Source: Clitopilus passeckerianus (taxonomy: Eukaryota; Basidiomycota; Agaricomycetes; Agaricales; Entolomataceae). Taken from it: DNA of 64,000 bases. A model generated the notes under the pieces. It saw only the letters and a list, made by a program, of their open reading frames with translations. It searched no databases and was not told the DNA's origin. Where the stretch lies: positions 186,001-250,000 of the forward strand of contig CALYLX010000150.1 of assembly GCA_944990035.1 (NCBI GenBank), in the 5' to 3' direction. Positions 24,608-36,783 of this stretch are shown here, piece by piece. Numbering within the stretch: position 1 is the first letter of the stretch; each line of letters opens with the position of its first letter. The translations under genes were made by a program, and so were the position numbers.

Positions 24608-25585
24608 CGTTTTAAGCACTCAGAAGAGCTTGAGTGGTGGGGGTTAAGAGCGAAGGAAAAACACCGCTTGCTATCATGCGTGAAACCAAGGGTGTTTTAT
24701 AAAAACCTCGGTTAATCTAGATCCCAACAGATCAATGAGAGCTTTCGAGGGAACCCCTTGCACGTTCGTAGAGACGTAGCCAATGGTATTGCGAATTTCC
24801 TTTTTGGGTATATGTGGTCGTCCTCCGTGGATTGGAAGGGCCAAGCCGTTGATGAACGATGGAGTCCCAGTCTGGAATTTAACCATCGGAGTTCTGCACA
24901 GCCAAATGAATGAACCGACATTGGCATAGAGTTCTGTCCAGACTGTATTAGCCACCAGTTCGGAGAAGCAGCCCCCCTTGTGCTCAGGGCCGTATCTGCT
25001 CGAAAACTCGGGAATACGCTACCTAGAGCAGCGTTCTTTCGGAAGAACGATTTTAATACAAGCATGTTTGACTCGGTATATGTTGCCCACACCTCCTAGT
25101 TCTTTGCACCAGAGTCAACCAAAGTCAGTCAACATATCTTCGGGAGTGTCGGTAGAAGAGGTGTACATCTAAAATTGGCGGTGATCCGCCTACACATGGC
25201 TGTAAACCATGCGTCTCTCGACCGTTCATACCAACCCCGGTGGCCTGACTCGATACAAATCAGGAACCTCCTTGAACGTGTGTCGATGACCAGAAAGGAC
25301 GTGTGCCCCGAAAGAAAGTCTTGTGAAATTTGCAGCAAAAATAGATTGAATTTTGTCAACTGCTAAAGAGGTAAAAATAAATTTCAGGAGTCCAGATGTT
25401 TCGCTATGTTTCGTCGTCAATGTCAACGTTTAGCAGGTCGTCTAGCCCGATGTCCTTGAGACAATTGTTGAACGCCTGTGATCATGGAAATCGAGCGGTA
25501 ACCGGAATTAGTAATTGTTCCCACGCCCCATCTTCACCTCACGCGTTGTTGGCGGCCGTTTCACTTCAAGTCCACGGTGAGGAGG
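24608..25585. promoter_or_regulatory. Divergent intergenic region of pho84 and the LYR gene
   Basis: Almost 1 kb shared by two genes transcribed outward. Open frames on both strands lack motifs. A hairpin at 25195-25211 resembles a tRNA anticodon arm but has no matching acceptor or T arm (see rejected items). Confidence 0.35.
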
Positions 25586-26102
25586 ATGGCGACGCCTTCA
25601 ACACGGCTACGAGCACTCAGCTTGTACAAGGAGCTTCATCGGCTAGGCAGAGACTATCCTGATCCTTCGTATGTTTTACCAACACAAACAACGTTACGCA
25701 GAGTAGCTTAGCTTTTGTGATTCGACAGTTACGACTTTCATGGCAGAATACGACGATTGTTCGAAAGTGAGCTCATTAGTTCAGGCTTAGGAATGTTGTT
25801 TGAACTAGGCTCATGCGTGAGCATGTAGAAAACCGACAATTAACGGATAAGGAAGAAATTGAGAAAGCGTTGCGCTTGGGGGATTATATCAAGAAAGGTG
25901 TGCCCAACTGCTCTCCAAAGGCTTTGCCTGCATGCTAATGCCATATTTCATTCTCTCAGAAACTCTTGCATTGTATTCTCTCCGAAAATACAGACATCTC
26001 AAAAGAATGTATCCGGAAACCCAGCCTTCCACCAATGTTGTCGATGTTATCTCCCAGGTTTCAGAAGCCAGGAGCCGCATTACACCGCCAATTATAAATT
26101 AA
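25586..26102 (+). CDS. LYR-motif mitochondrial protein, ETFRF1/LYRM5-like
   Basis: Small LYR proteins bind mitochondrial acyl-carrier protein and assist Fe-S or flavoprotein assembly; ETFRF1 regulates electron-transfer flavoprotein. Exon 1 (25586-25668) reads MATPSTRLRALSLYKELHRL GRDYPDP, with the LYK(R) and GRDYP signatures. Three introns follow. The spliced remainder reads YDFHGRIRRLFE, then LMREHVENRQLTDKEEIEKA, LRLGDYIKKETLALYSLRKY RHLKRMYPE, a close pattern match to animal ETFRF1 (GRDYP, then a RKYR helix). The stop is at 26100-26102. The protein is about 120 aa, as expected for the family. No unbroken frame covers it, since its exons are short. Its neighbour, pho84, is unrelated in function. 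Confidence 0.85.
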
Positions 26103-26749
26103 TACCCGTGTAAATCATCGTAGGTTTTGGTCTTCCTAACGTTGGTCAAGTCACACGATTGATAATTCTCTGTTTCTGAACAGTCGTATGACCCATCATG
26201 CCACCACCGCCTATAGAACCTTGACTACGCTTACAGACTTTCGCCCATCTCCTGCAGCCCTAGATTGTCCATACGCTTGTTCTTATTCTGTGTATTTCTA
26301 TTGTAATATTTTATGCTGGTGATAGACCATAACTCAAAGCAACCTCACGGCACCGAAAAACATCTGAGCTCAAGACTGCTATTAAGCGCTGCACAATGGT
26401 ATTATCTTCCTGGTGCTCAGCCTTTTGACATTCTGGGCTATGAGGGGCTGGCCTCAGCGACTGGCATTTCTCCCTCTCTTTGTCCAGAATCAGAGACTCT
26501 CATGATGAGGAACAGCCTCATCCAACGTGCGACTTTCACACCTATTACCACTCCAGTATGACAACAATGGCACAGCAATAACCATGAAACGGCTTGATTC
26601 TGCATCCCAGCAGCTTGGGGCAGAAAGCTGTGGATCCAAGTGGTACAAGATGGCACCAAGCTTGATGCAAAGATTGAGTACACAATCGTGATATCATTGC
26701 TTTCTCATTTTGGCGCTAATCTGAAGCCAAACTTGACTCAATAACTGGA
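26103..26749. other. No gene recognised
   Basis: Short frames only. A + strand frame from the ATG at 26584 (MKRLDSASQQLG...) could be an upstream exon of the next gene, but no splice path was established. Confidence 0.3.
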
Positions 26750-27617
26750 TTGGATCTTTCACTCATTGAGTCATGTCCAGGAACTTTAACCCTGAAGATC
26801 CCTGCCGAATTTGAAGATGTCTTCAAGTTTGTTCTAAGTCTGTTCACGTTCGTGCGTCCCTCCCTTTCGGCTCGATCCCAATGGTTCCTGAGGGATAGAA
26901 GCCGACAGAGCGGATGGAAATTGGAGGTTGAATTAGATGAGATCTTCGGAACCATCAGTGCGGTTTCCGTATGTGCATCTCTTTCGACAAGATGCCGATT
27001 TCACTTTGCTAATGATTTCTCCATGGTACTAAAAGTGCCAAGGGAGGGACAGTATGAACGTCGACGCAGCCTTCGAACTTCGGGGCGGGTCAAGCTGGAT
27101 CTGGCTTGGCAGCAGCAATGGCTTGTTCACCGACTGGCCGTGGAGAAACACATCATGCTTACCCAATGTAAGCGGACTAAAGCTATGCAGCTAAGAGGAA
27201 CGCTTCTGCACCCATTCACACCACACAGTTCTGTGGCGACACCACCACAGTACCTTATTCAGGAGAAAGGTTTGTCGTTTCCGAAGCACCTGGCCGAAAG
27301 TCGTTGATGACCGCCCTCACTAGGCGAGGCTATTTCTCTCAGCCCACGCTGCATATCTCAGCAGGACGTTGGCCATAGCTTGGGATTCCATACCGGTCTT
27401 ACGACCGCTACATTGCCATCTCATATCGAAGGTCGTGATTTTATGGCTAAATCCACCTTAGGAGGCGAGGTAAGCCCTGAAATCCTTTCGCTGCCTTACG
27501 ATGGCCCGCCCCGTCGTGCCTGCCATATTTACTCGATATATAGGTTTTCGCCATCTATTATAACAAAAAGAACCGTGTCATTAGGTCCAGGACAGCGCCT
27601 TTGAGATTTGAGGTTTA
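26750..27617 (+). CDS. Probable multi-exon gene of unknown function, 5' end unclear
   Basis: I do not recognise the product. An open stretch ending SGWKLEVELDEIFGTISAVS joins in phase over a 67 nt intron (GTATGT donor at about 26970) to CQGRDSMNVDAAFELRGGSS WIWLGSSNGLFTDWPWRN. A second intron (GTAAGC) leads to FCGDTTTVPYSGE and a third, tentative one to ISQQDVGHSLGFHTG. A fourth (GTAAGC) then joins SHIEGRDFMAKSTLGGE to VFAIYYNKKNRVIRS and the stop at 27615-27617. Several good splice sites that keep the frame argue for a real gene. There is no in-frame ATG in the first open stretch, so the 5' exon is missing from this model or the gene is truncated. A further coding-like frame at 27608-27910 may be unrelated. 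Confidence 0.4.
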
Positions 27618-27962
27618 ATGATCCTTTTACATTTCTCTCGGTGCTTCACGAAAGTGAAGTCAATCTAGCTAGCCACATGTTTTGTATTAGGTTCCGTAGC
27701 CAGGTCGAGTCTGTTGGGCCTCTGAGTGACTTGCTTGGTGATCTGAGTAGTACGCGGGCTCAGGTTGAGTACAATCTGGACACGGCACTGGATCCGTTCG
27801 ATATTTTAGCTGAGAGAAGCGACCGACGCGTCAATGAGGCTACTTTTCCTGGAGAATTGCAAACTCCTGCATTCAGTGGACTCGATGGACCCAATCGCGT
27901 CACTGATTAATGTCGCGTAGAGTCACAAGGTTGTCACGGTCCGTTACGCCCGCGTCTTTGAC

Positions 27963-30736
27963 ATGGACGGCGGAGTCGACGACAACCCACGTCCTCTCAA
28001 GAGGCATCGTTCTTCGCTTTCAAAGGTTGGCAGTGGAGACTCTGACAAACATCTCTGTCATATACCACCTGCGGCGCTCCTTCTTTCGGTCCCAGCTCTT
28101 GTCGTTCACCCTCCATCTCATCGACACCACTCACAGAGTATCGCATTGGCCCAGCATTCATTAAGGCGTTGTTTGCAAATAAATGGTCTTGATCCTGTGT
28201 CCGAATGCCGGGCATGGACTGGCCTAGCTGAGCTAGGTCTAGGAGCTCTAGTCTCCGGAAACCATTCTCAACTGGGCGAAGTGGAAAAGGCGCTGACCAA
28301 AGCACTGCTAATCGCTCAAAAGGTGAGCACCGCTGTCCTATCATCTGAAATAGACACTTGAGCTAACATTTGCGCTCCAGCATCCATCGTTGCATCTATA
28401 CGTCCCCATATTACTCAACTTTCCGCTCAGGTGGCCCACTTCCAAAAGAACACTCGTTTCGCTCAACACTCTTTGCGACGGCTCATTTCTTCCTTCTCCA
28501 CTGAGCAGCCGCATGCTGTAGCTTCTACCCAACTGTCACTTATCCATAGCTTGTGGCTTGACGCAGATTCCGTTATTGCAAACTCGAGCAACCAACCTTC
28601 AGGGCTCAATCCATCCCTGGCGAAATGCCTTCGCGCAATTCAGGGCCTCCATGACCTATCTTTGTCATTCGGAAAATGTGACAAACTTGACTCCGGTTCA
28701 AAACCCGCTACACCATTGACCCTTTTGTCCCACCTTCTCCGGCTGCAGGCGCTTGTCCGTCATGGAGTATGGTCTCAGGTCCCGAACGCGCTGGCAGTCG
28801 CAGAAGCGACATTTGGAAGCTATGATCAGGGAGAAATTGAAGGTCTTGCCGAACCACTGTCAAAGTCCCCAGTGGACATTTCCACCACCCCAGCGTCTCC
28901 GACTCCCACCAAAGCACATAGGCATTCGAAGCGATTGCCTCCATCACTTCAAGTCCAGCTGTTGATCCTTGCAGTTCACGTCCACACATATTTCGGCGAC
29001 GCTGCGGCTGCGGCGAACGGTTGAGTCTTCTTCATGCACTGATTGATGAGGGTATACTCGCAAACGGAGATGATACCCAGGGCACATATATGGTATGCCT
29101 GCGTTCGCCTTCCCTGCTCTATCAGTGGCCCTCACGCGTGTTTTCAATCAGGTCTCTCTCACAAGCTCTCAATCCTCCGGAGGATCAACAATCGATTGTA
29201 GGCCACTCTACCTGAAAGCTACACATCCTCGGATCGTGTACACTCTTACATTCCTCTTGAGTGCTGCTGCTAAGCGCGATGCTGTCGGAAGAAAGCCTCG
29301 CAAAGCTGTTTTCGCGCGAGAGGGACTGGCTGTCCTCGATAGAGAGCTCGGCTTTGATGGTTCACAATCCTCAAGCTCATCACAGGGTCTGAGTGTCTCT
29401 GGGAAGGAAAAGGAGATTAGTTGTCAGGTTTTCAAAATCTTGGCGCCATATTTCTTTCTGATTTCTTCCCAGTACCCGCCTATGCCCCTCTTGGTGACAT
29501 GGTTCAAGTACGCACCAAAATGGTCAAGATGAAAGCAGATTTGCTCTGCGAGATCATTAATGTGAGTTTTGGACCTTTCCTCCTTTCTTACTGTCTAACC
29601 CTGAACAGGTATCAATCATGCGAAGTGAATTCAAGGAAGCCGAGCAGGTGAGACCGCCAAATCACAGCATTAATTCCTATCCTTACATTATTACCATAGG
29701 CATTGAACGAGTTGATCGCGCATACACGGACCTATGACCTCTTTCCAGCATATGCAGCCCGCATAACTCTGCAACAAGCTCAGTTTGCTCATTCTCTGGG
29801 CCACAGTGAGCGAGCCAGGCAATGCTACGAGCTGGCAGCTTGGCTCGCAGAAGGGAAGGGATCATCAGTGTCGACAGCTCCACCTTCCAAACCCAAAACT
29901 CCTCACAGAGTGCAGAGATGATTGGGTGCGAGTGGCCGCTAGAGCTGGTGCTCTATGGGTCCGAATTGGCGTTTTGAGGCGTTCAAGTGGCAACAGCGCG
30001 GAATCTGATCTACGGGGTGCCGAGGGAGATATGGCGATGTCTGATTTCGGGAGTGAAGATACTCGAGTAGGCAGCTCACCTGCTCCTGGTCGAAGGGGAT
30101 CGGACGTTGAGCTGCAGGCATTGCGAGCGCTGGGAAAGGAGGTTGTATCAGAATGCGCAGGAATGGGAGGCACTCTGGCAGCCATTGGAGAGTTGTTGGC
30201 CGCTTGCCTGCATGTTGAATTGTGGGGAGCAAAGTGCGTTTATTTCTTCCTTATTTGGCTCTTGAGAACAAAGCTGATTTCCAAACACAGACAACATCTG
30301 CGCCGCGCTCTTGACCTTGCGACGAAAGCGCAAGACAACCACCTGCGTGCTCTGATACTCGCATTGAGCGCTTCGCACTACCTGCACACCGCAAGGGATA
30401 ATGCGCTCACAATGCTTAGCACATGTGAACAGATTGCAGCAGGCCTAGGCGCTGTTTCCAAGAAAGCTGCAACAGCATCTCAGGAACCTGAATCTAACAG
30501 CCATGAGCATGTGGGAAATGCTCGGATGAGGTTGTGGGTTGGGAAACGTACTTTGGGTAAGTTGGGCCGTCCTATTCTTCTTACAGAAAGGCTAACTGGT
30601 CATTCCAGAACTACATAAATGGGCTGGTGATTCCCAGAAATCCGCTAGGCAGACTTCCATTAACAAACAACTGAAGGAAGCTGTCGACAGTATCGAAAAA
30701 GGACCTCTTAAACGGACTCTGAATTGCATTTCATGA
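27963..30736 (+). CDS. mau2: Mau2/Scc4 cohesin-loading factor, with two apparent frameshifts
   Basis: Mau2 (Scc4) pairs with Scc2/NIPBL to load cohesin on chromosomes; it is a TPR superhelix. After MDGGVDDNPRPLKRHRSS the sequence IPPAALLLSVPALVVHPPSH and ECRAWTGLAELGLGALV match the family start. Later exons give AHFQKNTRFAQHSLRRLISS, LLSHLLRLQALVRHGVWSQV and ATHPRIVYTLTFLLSAAAKR. A further exon begins ALNELIAHTRTYDLFPAYAA and the C-terminal region has NHLRALILALSASHYLHTAR with MRLWVGKRTLELHKWAG. The stop is at 30734-30736. Two -1 shifts are seen without an intron to explain them: one at 28392-28402 (HPSLHLY to HITQLSAQVAHF) and one at 29000-29021 (GDAAAAA to RLSLLHALIDEG). The intron near 29425-29470 has a weak GTTTTC donor. 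Confidence 0.85.
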
Positions 30737-31449
30737 TTTTCCCAGGACTCTGTCAAATTCATACCATACCAACCCACTCGCAGCACATAAGTCGTTCATC
30801 CATTCCTCGCAATGTTTCTACAGTTCACCAGTACAGTCGCCGCTTTCAGTGGCTTGTTTTGTATTTTTAGATCATGCAATGAAAATGGGCCAATGGTATA
30901 ACCTATACGCTCCGTCTTCCAAGGAGATCCACAGCTCCAGAAGCGCCTCGATTACGTGCGGACTACTTGAATGCATCGGTTGCGTTTACCCGCGGCCTTG
31001 AAACGGTGTATAATGCGTTTCCAGCCATGTTCCAAACTCACATCCATACGCATGTTTTTGCACAGGTTCAAACACTTTCCGCTGCTCCCCCTCAGGCTTG
31101 TGTTGCAGCTTGTGCACGATCGATTGATCGGCAATAGCCGAGTTCGACTTTGATGATGGTCTCACAGGTTTTTCTCCTTGAACCACCCCACAAGCATTTA
31201 CAATGCACAATAGGTACTGCAGGATTATGGAGACAACCAGCGGCGCTTTTGGTCTTCAAACAAGTTTGGCGAAGCAGGCGTCTATCGGAGAGGCAGTGGC
31301 AGCTATCCTGCGTATTATAATATTAGAGTAAGATACGGTGCCGCTGTGGACGTCCTGGTCGCGTCTCCTTCGCATGCCTTCACAACACACATCATATTAC
31401 CTGCATCTACTATCAGCGTGCTCATTTAACTTCCTCCGCCACTTTCGAT
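30737..31449. other. No gene recognised (5' flank of NACHT gene)
   Basis: About 700 bp with short frames and no motif; presumed mau2 3' flank and NACHT-gene promoter. A short upstream exon of the receptor could hide here. Confidence 0.3.
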
Positions 31450-34400
31450 ATGTTCCCTTTGCCACTAATAGGTGGTCTTGCTCTATCCGCTTGGCGGTTC
31501 TGGTGGTACCGATGGGATCTAGCGGCGAGGCGAAAAAATGGGCCACCTCCATATCCCTCCAACGAAACTTCCTTCTCAGGCTCAAGCTCTATTATTGACG
31601 GCATACTCGGGAAGCTGAGAGTTATCGATGCTACGAATATTAGTCCCAACCCCGACAAACAATCACACTCGTCTGCGGATATGGAAGGCGATATGCGCAT
31701 CCTGAACGCATACACGTGGGGAGCATACAAAGACCTGCCTCCTCCAATGAAGCAGGTGATGGAGCATGTTGTCTTGATGCGTCTGCTCCTTAATGCCTGC
31801 TCAACGTACCTCCATGACCACGCCGAAGTCCGGGCGCTCCTCCTTGAAGGCTGGGAAACGGGCTCGTTTGAAGCTTTACGCAATCACTGTGAGTACGGAC
31901 CGCAGTACCTCGATAGCAACATCCGCTCAGAGTATTGTATCAACGTATTCCTTTCTTTGAGAAACTACGCGACCGGATTGTTTTTTAACCAGAATGACGA
32001 CGGTCCAGTCAGAGTTGGTTCCGCTAATTGGAATTGGATGTCCCAAGGGACTACCGAAGTCAGCATCTATGGCGGCAAGTTTGTTGACACCTCCGGTGGC
32101 GACATGTACAATGTTGCAGGAGATCTATGGCGAATTATCTGTAAGTAACCTATATGACTATTAACCTAACAATCTGACCATATGCAATTTGTAGGTTCGA
32201 GTGAGCCCGGATTCCAATATCGTTTCCACACTGCCTAACTTCATACAGCTGACGATAATCGCAAGACGGCAGAATGGTTTTTTACATCGACTATCGAGCT
32301 ATACACAAGGAGATTGTCAGGAAACGTTCAAAAAGCACCGGCGGCTGGTTTCTTCGATCACACGAGTATGGTAGATGGTATAACTCCCGCCACGGGCCGA
32401 GAATTCTGTGGTGTTCCGGAATACGTTGGTGCTAGTTTGAATTAATACGCTGCCTCTTCTGATTTTGTCGCCCCTTTAGCTGGAGTCGGCAAAACGATCA
32501 TGACGTGGGTTGCTACACCTACTCACTTTGACCAGTGAAGACGACCAGTGACCTTTCAGATCTCTCGTCGTGGATCATCTACGAACCCTCGACGAATCTC
32601 AAAGATTTGTCGGTATCATTTACTTCAGCTATGAGCTTCGAAGTCAGCAGAGCCGACTCGCCATCCTTGAAGCCCTCTGCAGGCAAGTGTTCGAAATCCG
32701 TGAGGATTTCGCGTTCGAAGATCTCTACAGATTACATGAACCTTGTAAATCACGGCCCGTCGAAGCAGAACTGCGGACGACTCTATCCAACGCCTTCCAG
32801 CACTATCAAACTTGTTACGTGGTCCTAGACGCACTTGATGAATTCACCCAACAATACAGTGACAAGCAGGTCCGTGATATGATCAAAGACCTGCTCTCAC
32901 TTGGAGCAAACGTCAAGCTCCTTATAGCCACACGAATTCTTGGAGATATGGAGACGACTTTTCGGGACCTTGGGGCCAGCAAAGAGCCAATTATTACCCA
33001 TGATGCTGATATGAGAGTGTATTTGATGGAACGAGTTGCATCCCTCAAGTCTAAAGTCGACTTTGAGATATCCGACAATTTCTCCGAGGAGATGATTGAT
33101 AAAGTTGTCCAGGCTGCGAAAGGCCGGTACGTGTTTTCCGTCTCTTCTTTCTTTTCCATTTTCTGATGCCTCAAAATGATATTAGGTTTCTCGTTGCAGA
33201 ACTCGATATGAATCTGCTCGACGACCAACTCAGCCTTGGAGCTCTAGAAGATGTTCTCGAAAATCTAACAAACGGAATCGACGACACGTACACCCGCGTC
33301 CTGGAACTCATACAGCGATATTCCAACGACCGAAGGGAACTTGCGATGAAAGCCTTGATGTGGGTTGCATATGCCCAGCGACGTCTTTCCGTTCGGGAAC
33401 TCCAGTATGCACTGGCTACAAGTCAGGACAAGAATCGGATAAGTAACTTTGTCGTCCCCCTATCGACAATCACAAGCCTTTGTGCTGGACTCATTGTCGT
33501 GGAAGGACGAGGACGACGCTACGAATATGATGATGACAGGATCGTACGGTTTGTTCGTAAGTTCTGATATTAATGGGTCTCAGCGCAAAGTTAACATCTC
33601 GTTTATCAGACTTCACGACTCAAGAGTTTTTCAGAAACGTCCAAGTGAAGTATTTCCTAGATGCTCACAAAGAAATGTTCGTAGCTTGCATGGAACACCT
33701 CTCATTCATGTGCCCCCTTACCCCTCAAAACACTCTACTCCGCCTGGGCTACACCGGCCCTGTGGCCCAGAAGTCACCCCTCCCTTTTATGACTATGCGG
33801 CATTGAATTGGGGATACCATGCAAACACCCACCACGAGTCACTTTCTACGGAGGTAGTTGGATTCCTACTTAGCAACGACCAATCTGCAGAACTCGCTTG
33901 CCGCTATATCCTGAAGCAAAGCGGCGATGGCTTGACAGGAGCCCACGGATTCGTCATATTCCTGGCAACATATCACGATCAAGCCTGTGCGCTACCGGTT
34001 CTATTAAATCATGTCCAAACGATCCCCCGCACAGAGAAGCAGAGGACAGCGATGCATATTGCTACCATGTTAGGGCGACAAAACGCTATACAAGCGATGT
34101 TGGAATGGCCAGGTTCAAGCCCAGAGGACGATAAACATCCCGACAACAACCTTCCTCAACCTTCTACAACAACCCCCTCTTATGAAGTCCATCACGTGAT
34201 CCTTGCAAACTTGCGAGATGCGTACGGCAGGACACCTCTCATTTACGCTGCTCAATATGGCCGGGAATCTATCACCAGCCTGCTCCTGATGCACAGAGGC
34301 ATTGATCTAAATGCGAAGGACAATGATGACCGGACCGCTTTATGCCACGCGGTTCAGAGGAACGAGGAGTCAATCGTCAAGCTCTTCCTGGAGCACGAAG

Positions 34401-35744
34401 GCGTTGACGCGAGCTCAAAGGATAAGGATGGTCGAACTGCCTTTTGGCATGCCGTTCTAATGGGGAATGAGTCGGTCATCAAACTCCTTCACCATGGGCG
34501 TTTTGATGTTGACTTGAAGGATAAGGATGGTCAGACTGCCTTCCTCTATGCGGTTCAAAGTAGCGAAGAATCGGTCATCAAACTCCTCCTCGAACATGGA
34601 GCCGTCGATCCGGACCTGGGGGACAACAATCACCGCACCCCTCTCTGGTACGCGGTTCATTGGGGTCGCAAGTCAGTCATCGAGCTCCTCCTCAGCCATG
34701 GAGGTATCAAGGTGAATTCGAAGGATAACAATGGCCAGACACCCCTTTCATACGCAGCTCAGCGTGGTCAGGAGCCAGTTGTCAGGCTCCTCCTCGATCA
34801 TAGCGATGTTGACGTTAACTCAACGGACAATAATGGCCAGACGCCATTTTCATACGCGGCTCAAAGGGGTGATGAGTCCATCATCAAGCTCTTCCTCGAG
34901 CATGGAGGTGTCGAGATGGACATTAGAGACAACAAGGGTCGGACAGCTTTTCCTATGCGTCTCAGGTTGGCGAGGAGACACTCGTCAAGCTCCTGCTGTG
35001 CCACAAGGGCGTTGAAGTGAACTCCAAGGACGTCGACGGCCGGACACCCTTCTCATACGCAGTCCGGAGGGGTGAGGAGTCAATCACCCAGCTCTTCCTT
35101 GATCACGAAGGTGTCGAGGTGGGGTCAAAGGACCACAACGGCCGAACTCCCTTCTCATATGCGGCTCAGATCGGCCAGGATTCGATCATCAAGCTTTTCC
35201 TCAGACACACAGACGTTGAAGTGGAGTCGAAGGACAACAACGGCCGGACCCCCTTCTCGTACGCAGCTGAGACGGATGACGAATCAACCGTCAAACTTCT
35301 ACTTGTCCATGGAGGCATCGATCTGGACTCAAAGGACAATGGTGGACGGACTCCCTTCTCTTATGCGGCCCGAACTGGTTGCTATTCAATCATCAAACTC
35401 CTCCTTGACCATGGAGGGGTCGAGGTGAACTCAAAAGACAACTACGATCGGACTCCCTTCTGGTATGCCGTTCGAGAGGTCGGGAGTCAATCGTCAAACT
35501 GCTCGTTGAGTACGGAGGTGTCGAGGTGGATAGAAGGGACAGCGATGGTCGTACTCCATTGTCGTTGGCGGCTCGGAGAGGGGACTCAATCATCATCGAG
35601 CTCCTTCTCAAACACGGTGCCGATGTGAACTCAAGGGACAATAACGGCCGGACACCCGTTGGGCATGCATCTCAGAATGGTTGGCAGTCAATCGCCAAAC
35701 TCCTCCTTGATCACGGAGGCATGATACCGGTACCTGCGGACTAA
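31450..35744 (+). CDS. NACHT-ankyrin receptor (fungal NLR-like), interrupted by four apparent frameshifts
   Basis: Architecture in order: an N-terminal region starting MFPLPLIGGLALSAWRFWWY (hydrophobic, possible membrane segment) with an all-helical part; the linker EVSIYGGKFVDTSGGDMYNV AGDL, typical of basidiomycete NACHT proteins; then YRAIHKEIVRKRSKSTGGWF and Walker A in ILWCSGIPGVGKTIMTS, assembled over two introns. Walker B-like YVVLDALDEF and sensor-like LLIATRILGDME follow, then a winged-helix region (MWVAYAQRRLSVRELQYALA) and HFTTQEFF. The C-terminus is a long ankyrin array to the stop at 35744. By family knowledge such proteins are STAND ATPases proposed to act in allorecognition or innate immunity. 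The frame slips by -1 at the T-run 32279-32284, the T-run 33785-33788, the T-run 34948-34951 and GG at 35478-35479. If genuine, these make it a pseudogene; otherwise they are base-call deletions. Confidence 0.85.
34200..35740 (+). repeat. Tandem ankyrin-coding repeat array, unit ~102 bp
   Basis: About 15 units of roughly 34 codons follow each other, each built around a core such as DNNGRTPFSYAAQRG, a helix ending in (I/V)KLLLxHGG, and (V/I)(E/D)VNSKD. Neighbouring units are very alike at DNA level (repeated GGCCGGAC and CCCTTCTCATACGCGGC-like blocks), which suggests recent duplication or gene conversion. Two of the four frame slips in the gene fall inside the array. The last units are more divergent and end with DHGGMIPVPAD. 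Confidence 0.8.
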
Positions 35745-36783
35745 TCCGTGGTATTTCCTACACAACTCTCAATGTTCGGCCATAAAAGGCGTGCCTTATT
35801 AGTACGTCAACTACATTTTGCCACATATGTACGTATGGATAGGTCTTTAACAAGAGCATTATGGAGAAGTGATATGCAATTTTCCTGCAAGCCCGAAGTC
35901 GTTTCCCGAGCCCAGGGAATCTCTCCGTGCCTTTGAGGGAATCATTTTCTTCTCTAACGACTCTTGACTGGACCTAAAGCTGGCCACTTTTATTCTTTCT
36001 GATAGCAGTCGTCTAGGAGGGTTTAAATCAAGCCTGCCGTGGGCACTGCCGGAAGTTGAGCAATTTAAATGTTAACAGAGTTTTTCCTAGGTCCTGTCCT
36101 TCCAAGAAGCCTAGCTGCGCTCTACTTTTCCTAGGTTCTAACTTCAGCCGACAAGGCGAACATGATAAAGCAGATATGTTGGCCATGCCTGCACATCCTC
36201 CTCGTGTTTCTATTCCTTGATAAACTCCGCACCAGAACCATTGGATGAAAAACGACACAATTGCTGGAACGATTCTCCGCTTGTTGGCCGAAGTAATCGC
36301 CGTGCCATTGAGGCACTCGACACTTGGCTCTACATGAGTCACCCGTTGAGTGTCTCCTGTTCACACCAGTGTGACTTCTATAATTTCAAATAAAGCCTGC
36401 AGCTTGTTCATTGACACTGGAAGCAATTGATGGCAGCCGCCTTCTCGGGAGCCCCGCCTTTCCTAGATGAATAAGCGCCAACATGCAATGTTCGCTTTTT
36501 GCTTCTTCGCCTTTGAATGTTGAACCCTGGAACATGTTTTGGTAGCGCTGTCGACCCACGTGAAGATTTTGGCTTGCCGTATTTCTCAATTGGGTCTCAT
36601 CTGAGCAGATGACGTTTACAGACACACACACGCACGAATTTCGATGGGCGCCAATATTGCCTAGAGTGCCGGAAAATGCGTGGTATTGACACGTGAAGCG
36701 TTCGTGGTAGCCTGCACCTTGAAATACTTCGCTGATCGTTCTCTCATCCTCCCCGCCGCATCGTTGCATAGCCGTCTGGCCCC
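35745..36783. other. No gene recognised; intergenic between receptor genes
   Basis: About 1 kb. A - strand open frame at 36386-36769 begins with ATG but shows no motif, splice context or composition that supports it. A short CA-rich run lies at about 36621-36633. Probably the promoter of the next gene. Confidence 0.35.

Noticed and set aside
25195..25211. tRNA-Tyr-like anticodon arm (CATGG stem, CTGTAAA loop, CCATG stem)
   Set aside because: No acceptor stem, D arm or T arm with a GTTCRA-type loop could be placed around it on either strand.
36621..36633. Short CA microsatellite
   Set aside because: Only a few units; ordinary simple sequence.
36386..36769. 127-codon - strand open frame starting with ATG
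   Set aside because: No motif or homologue recognised, no splice support, and it lies in the probable promoter of the kinase-GTPase gene.
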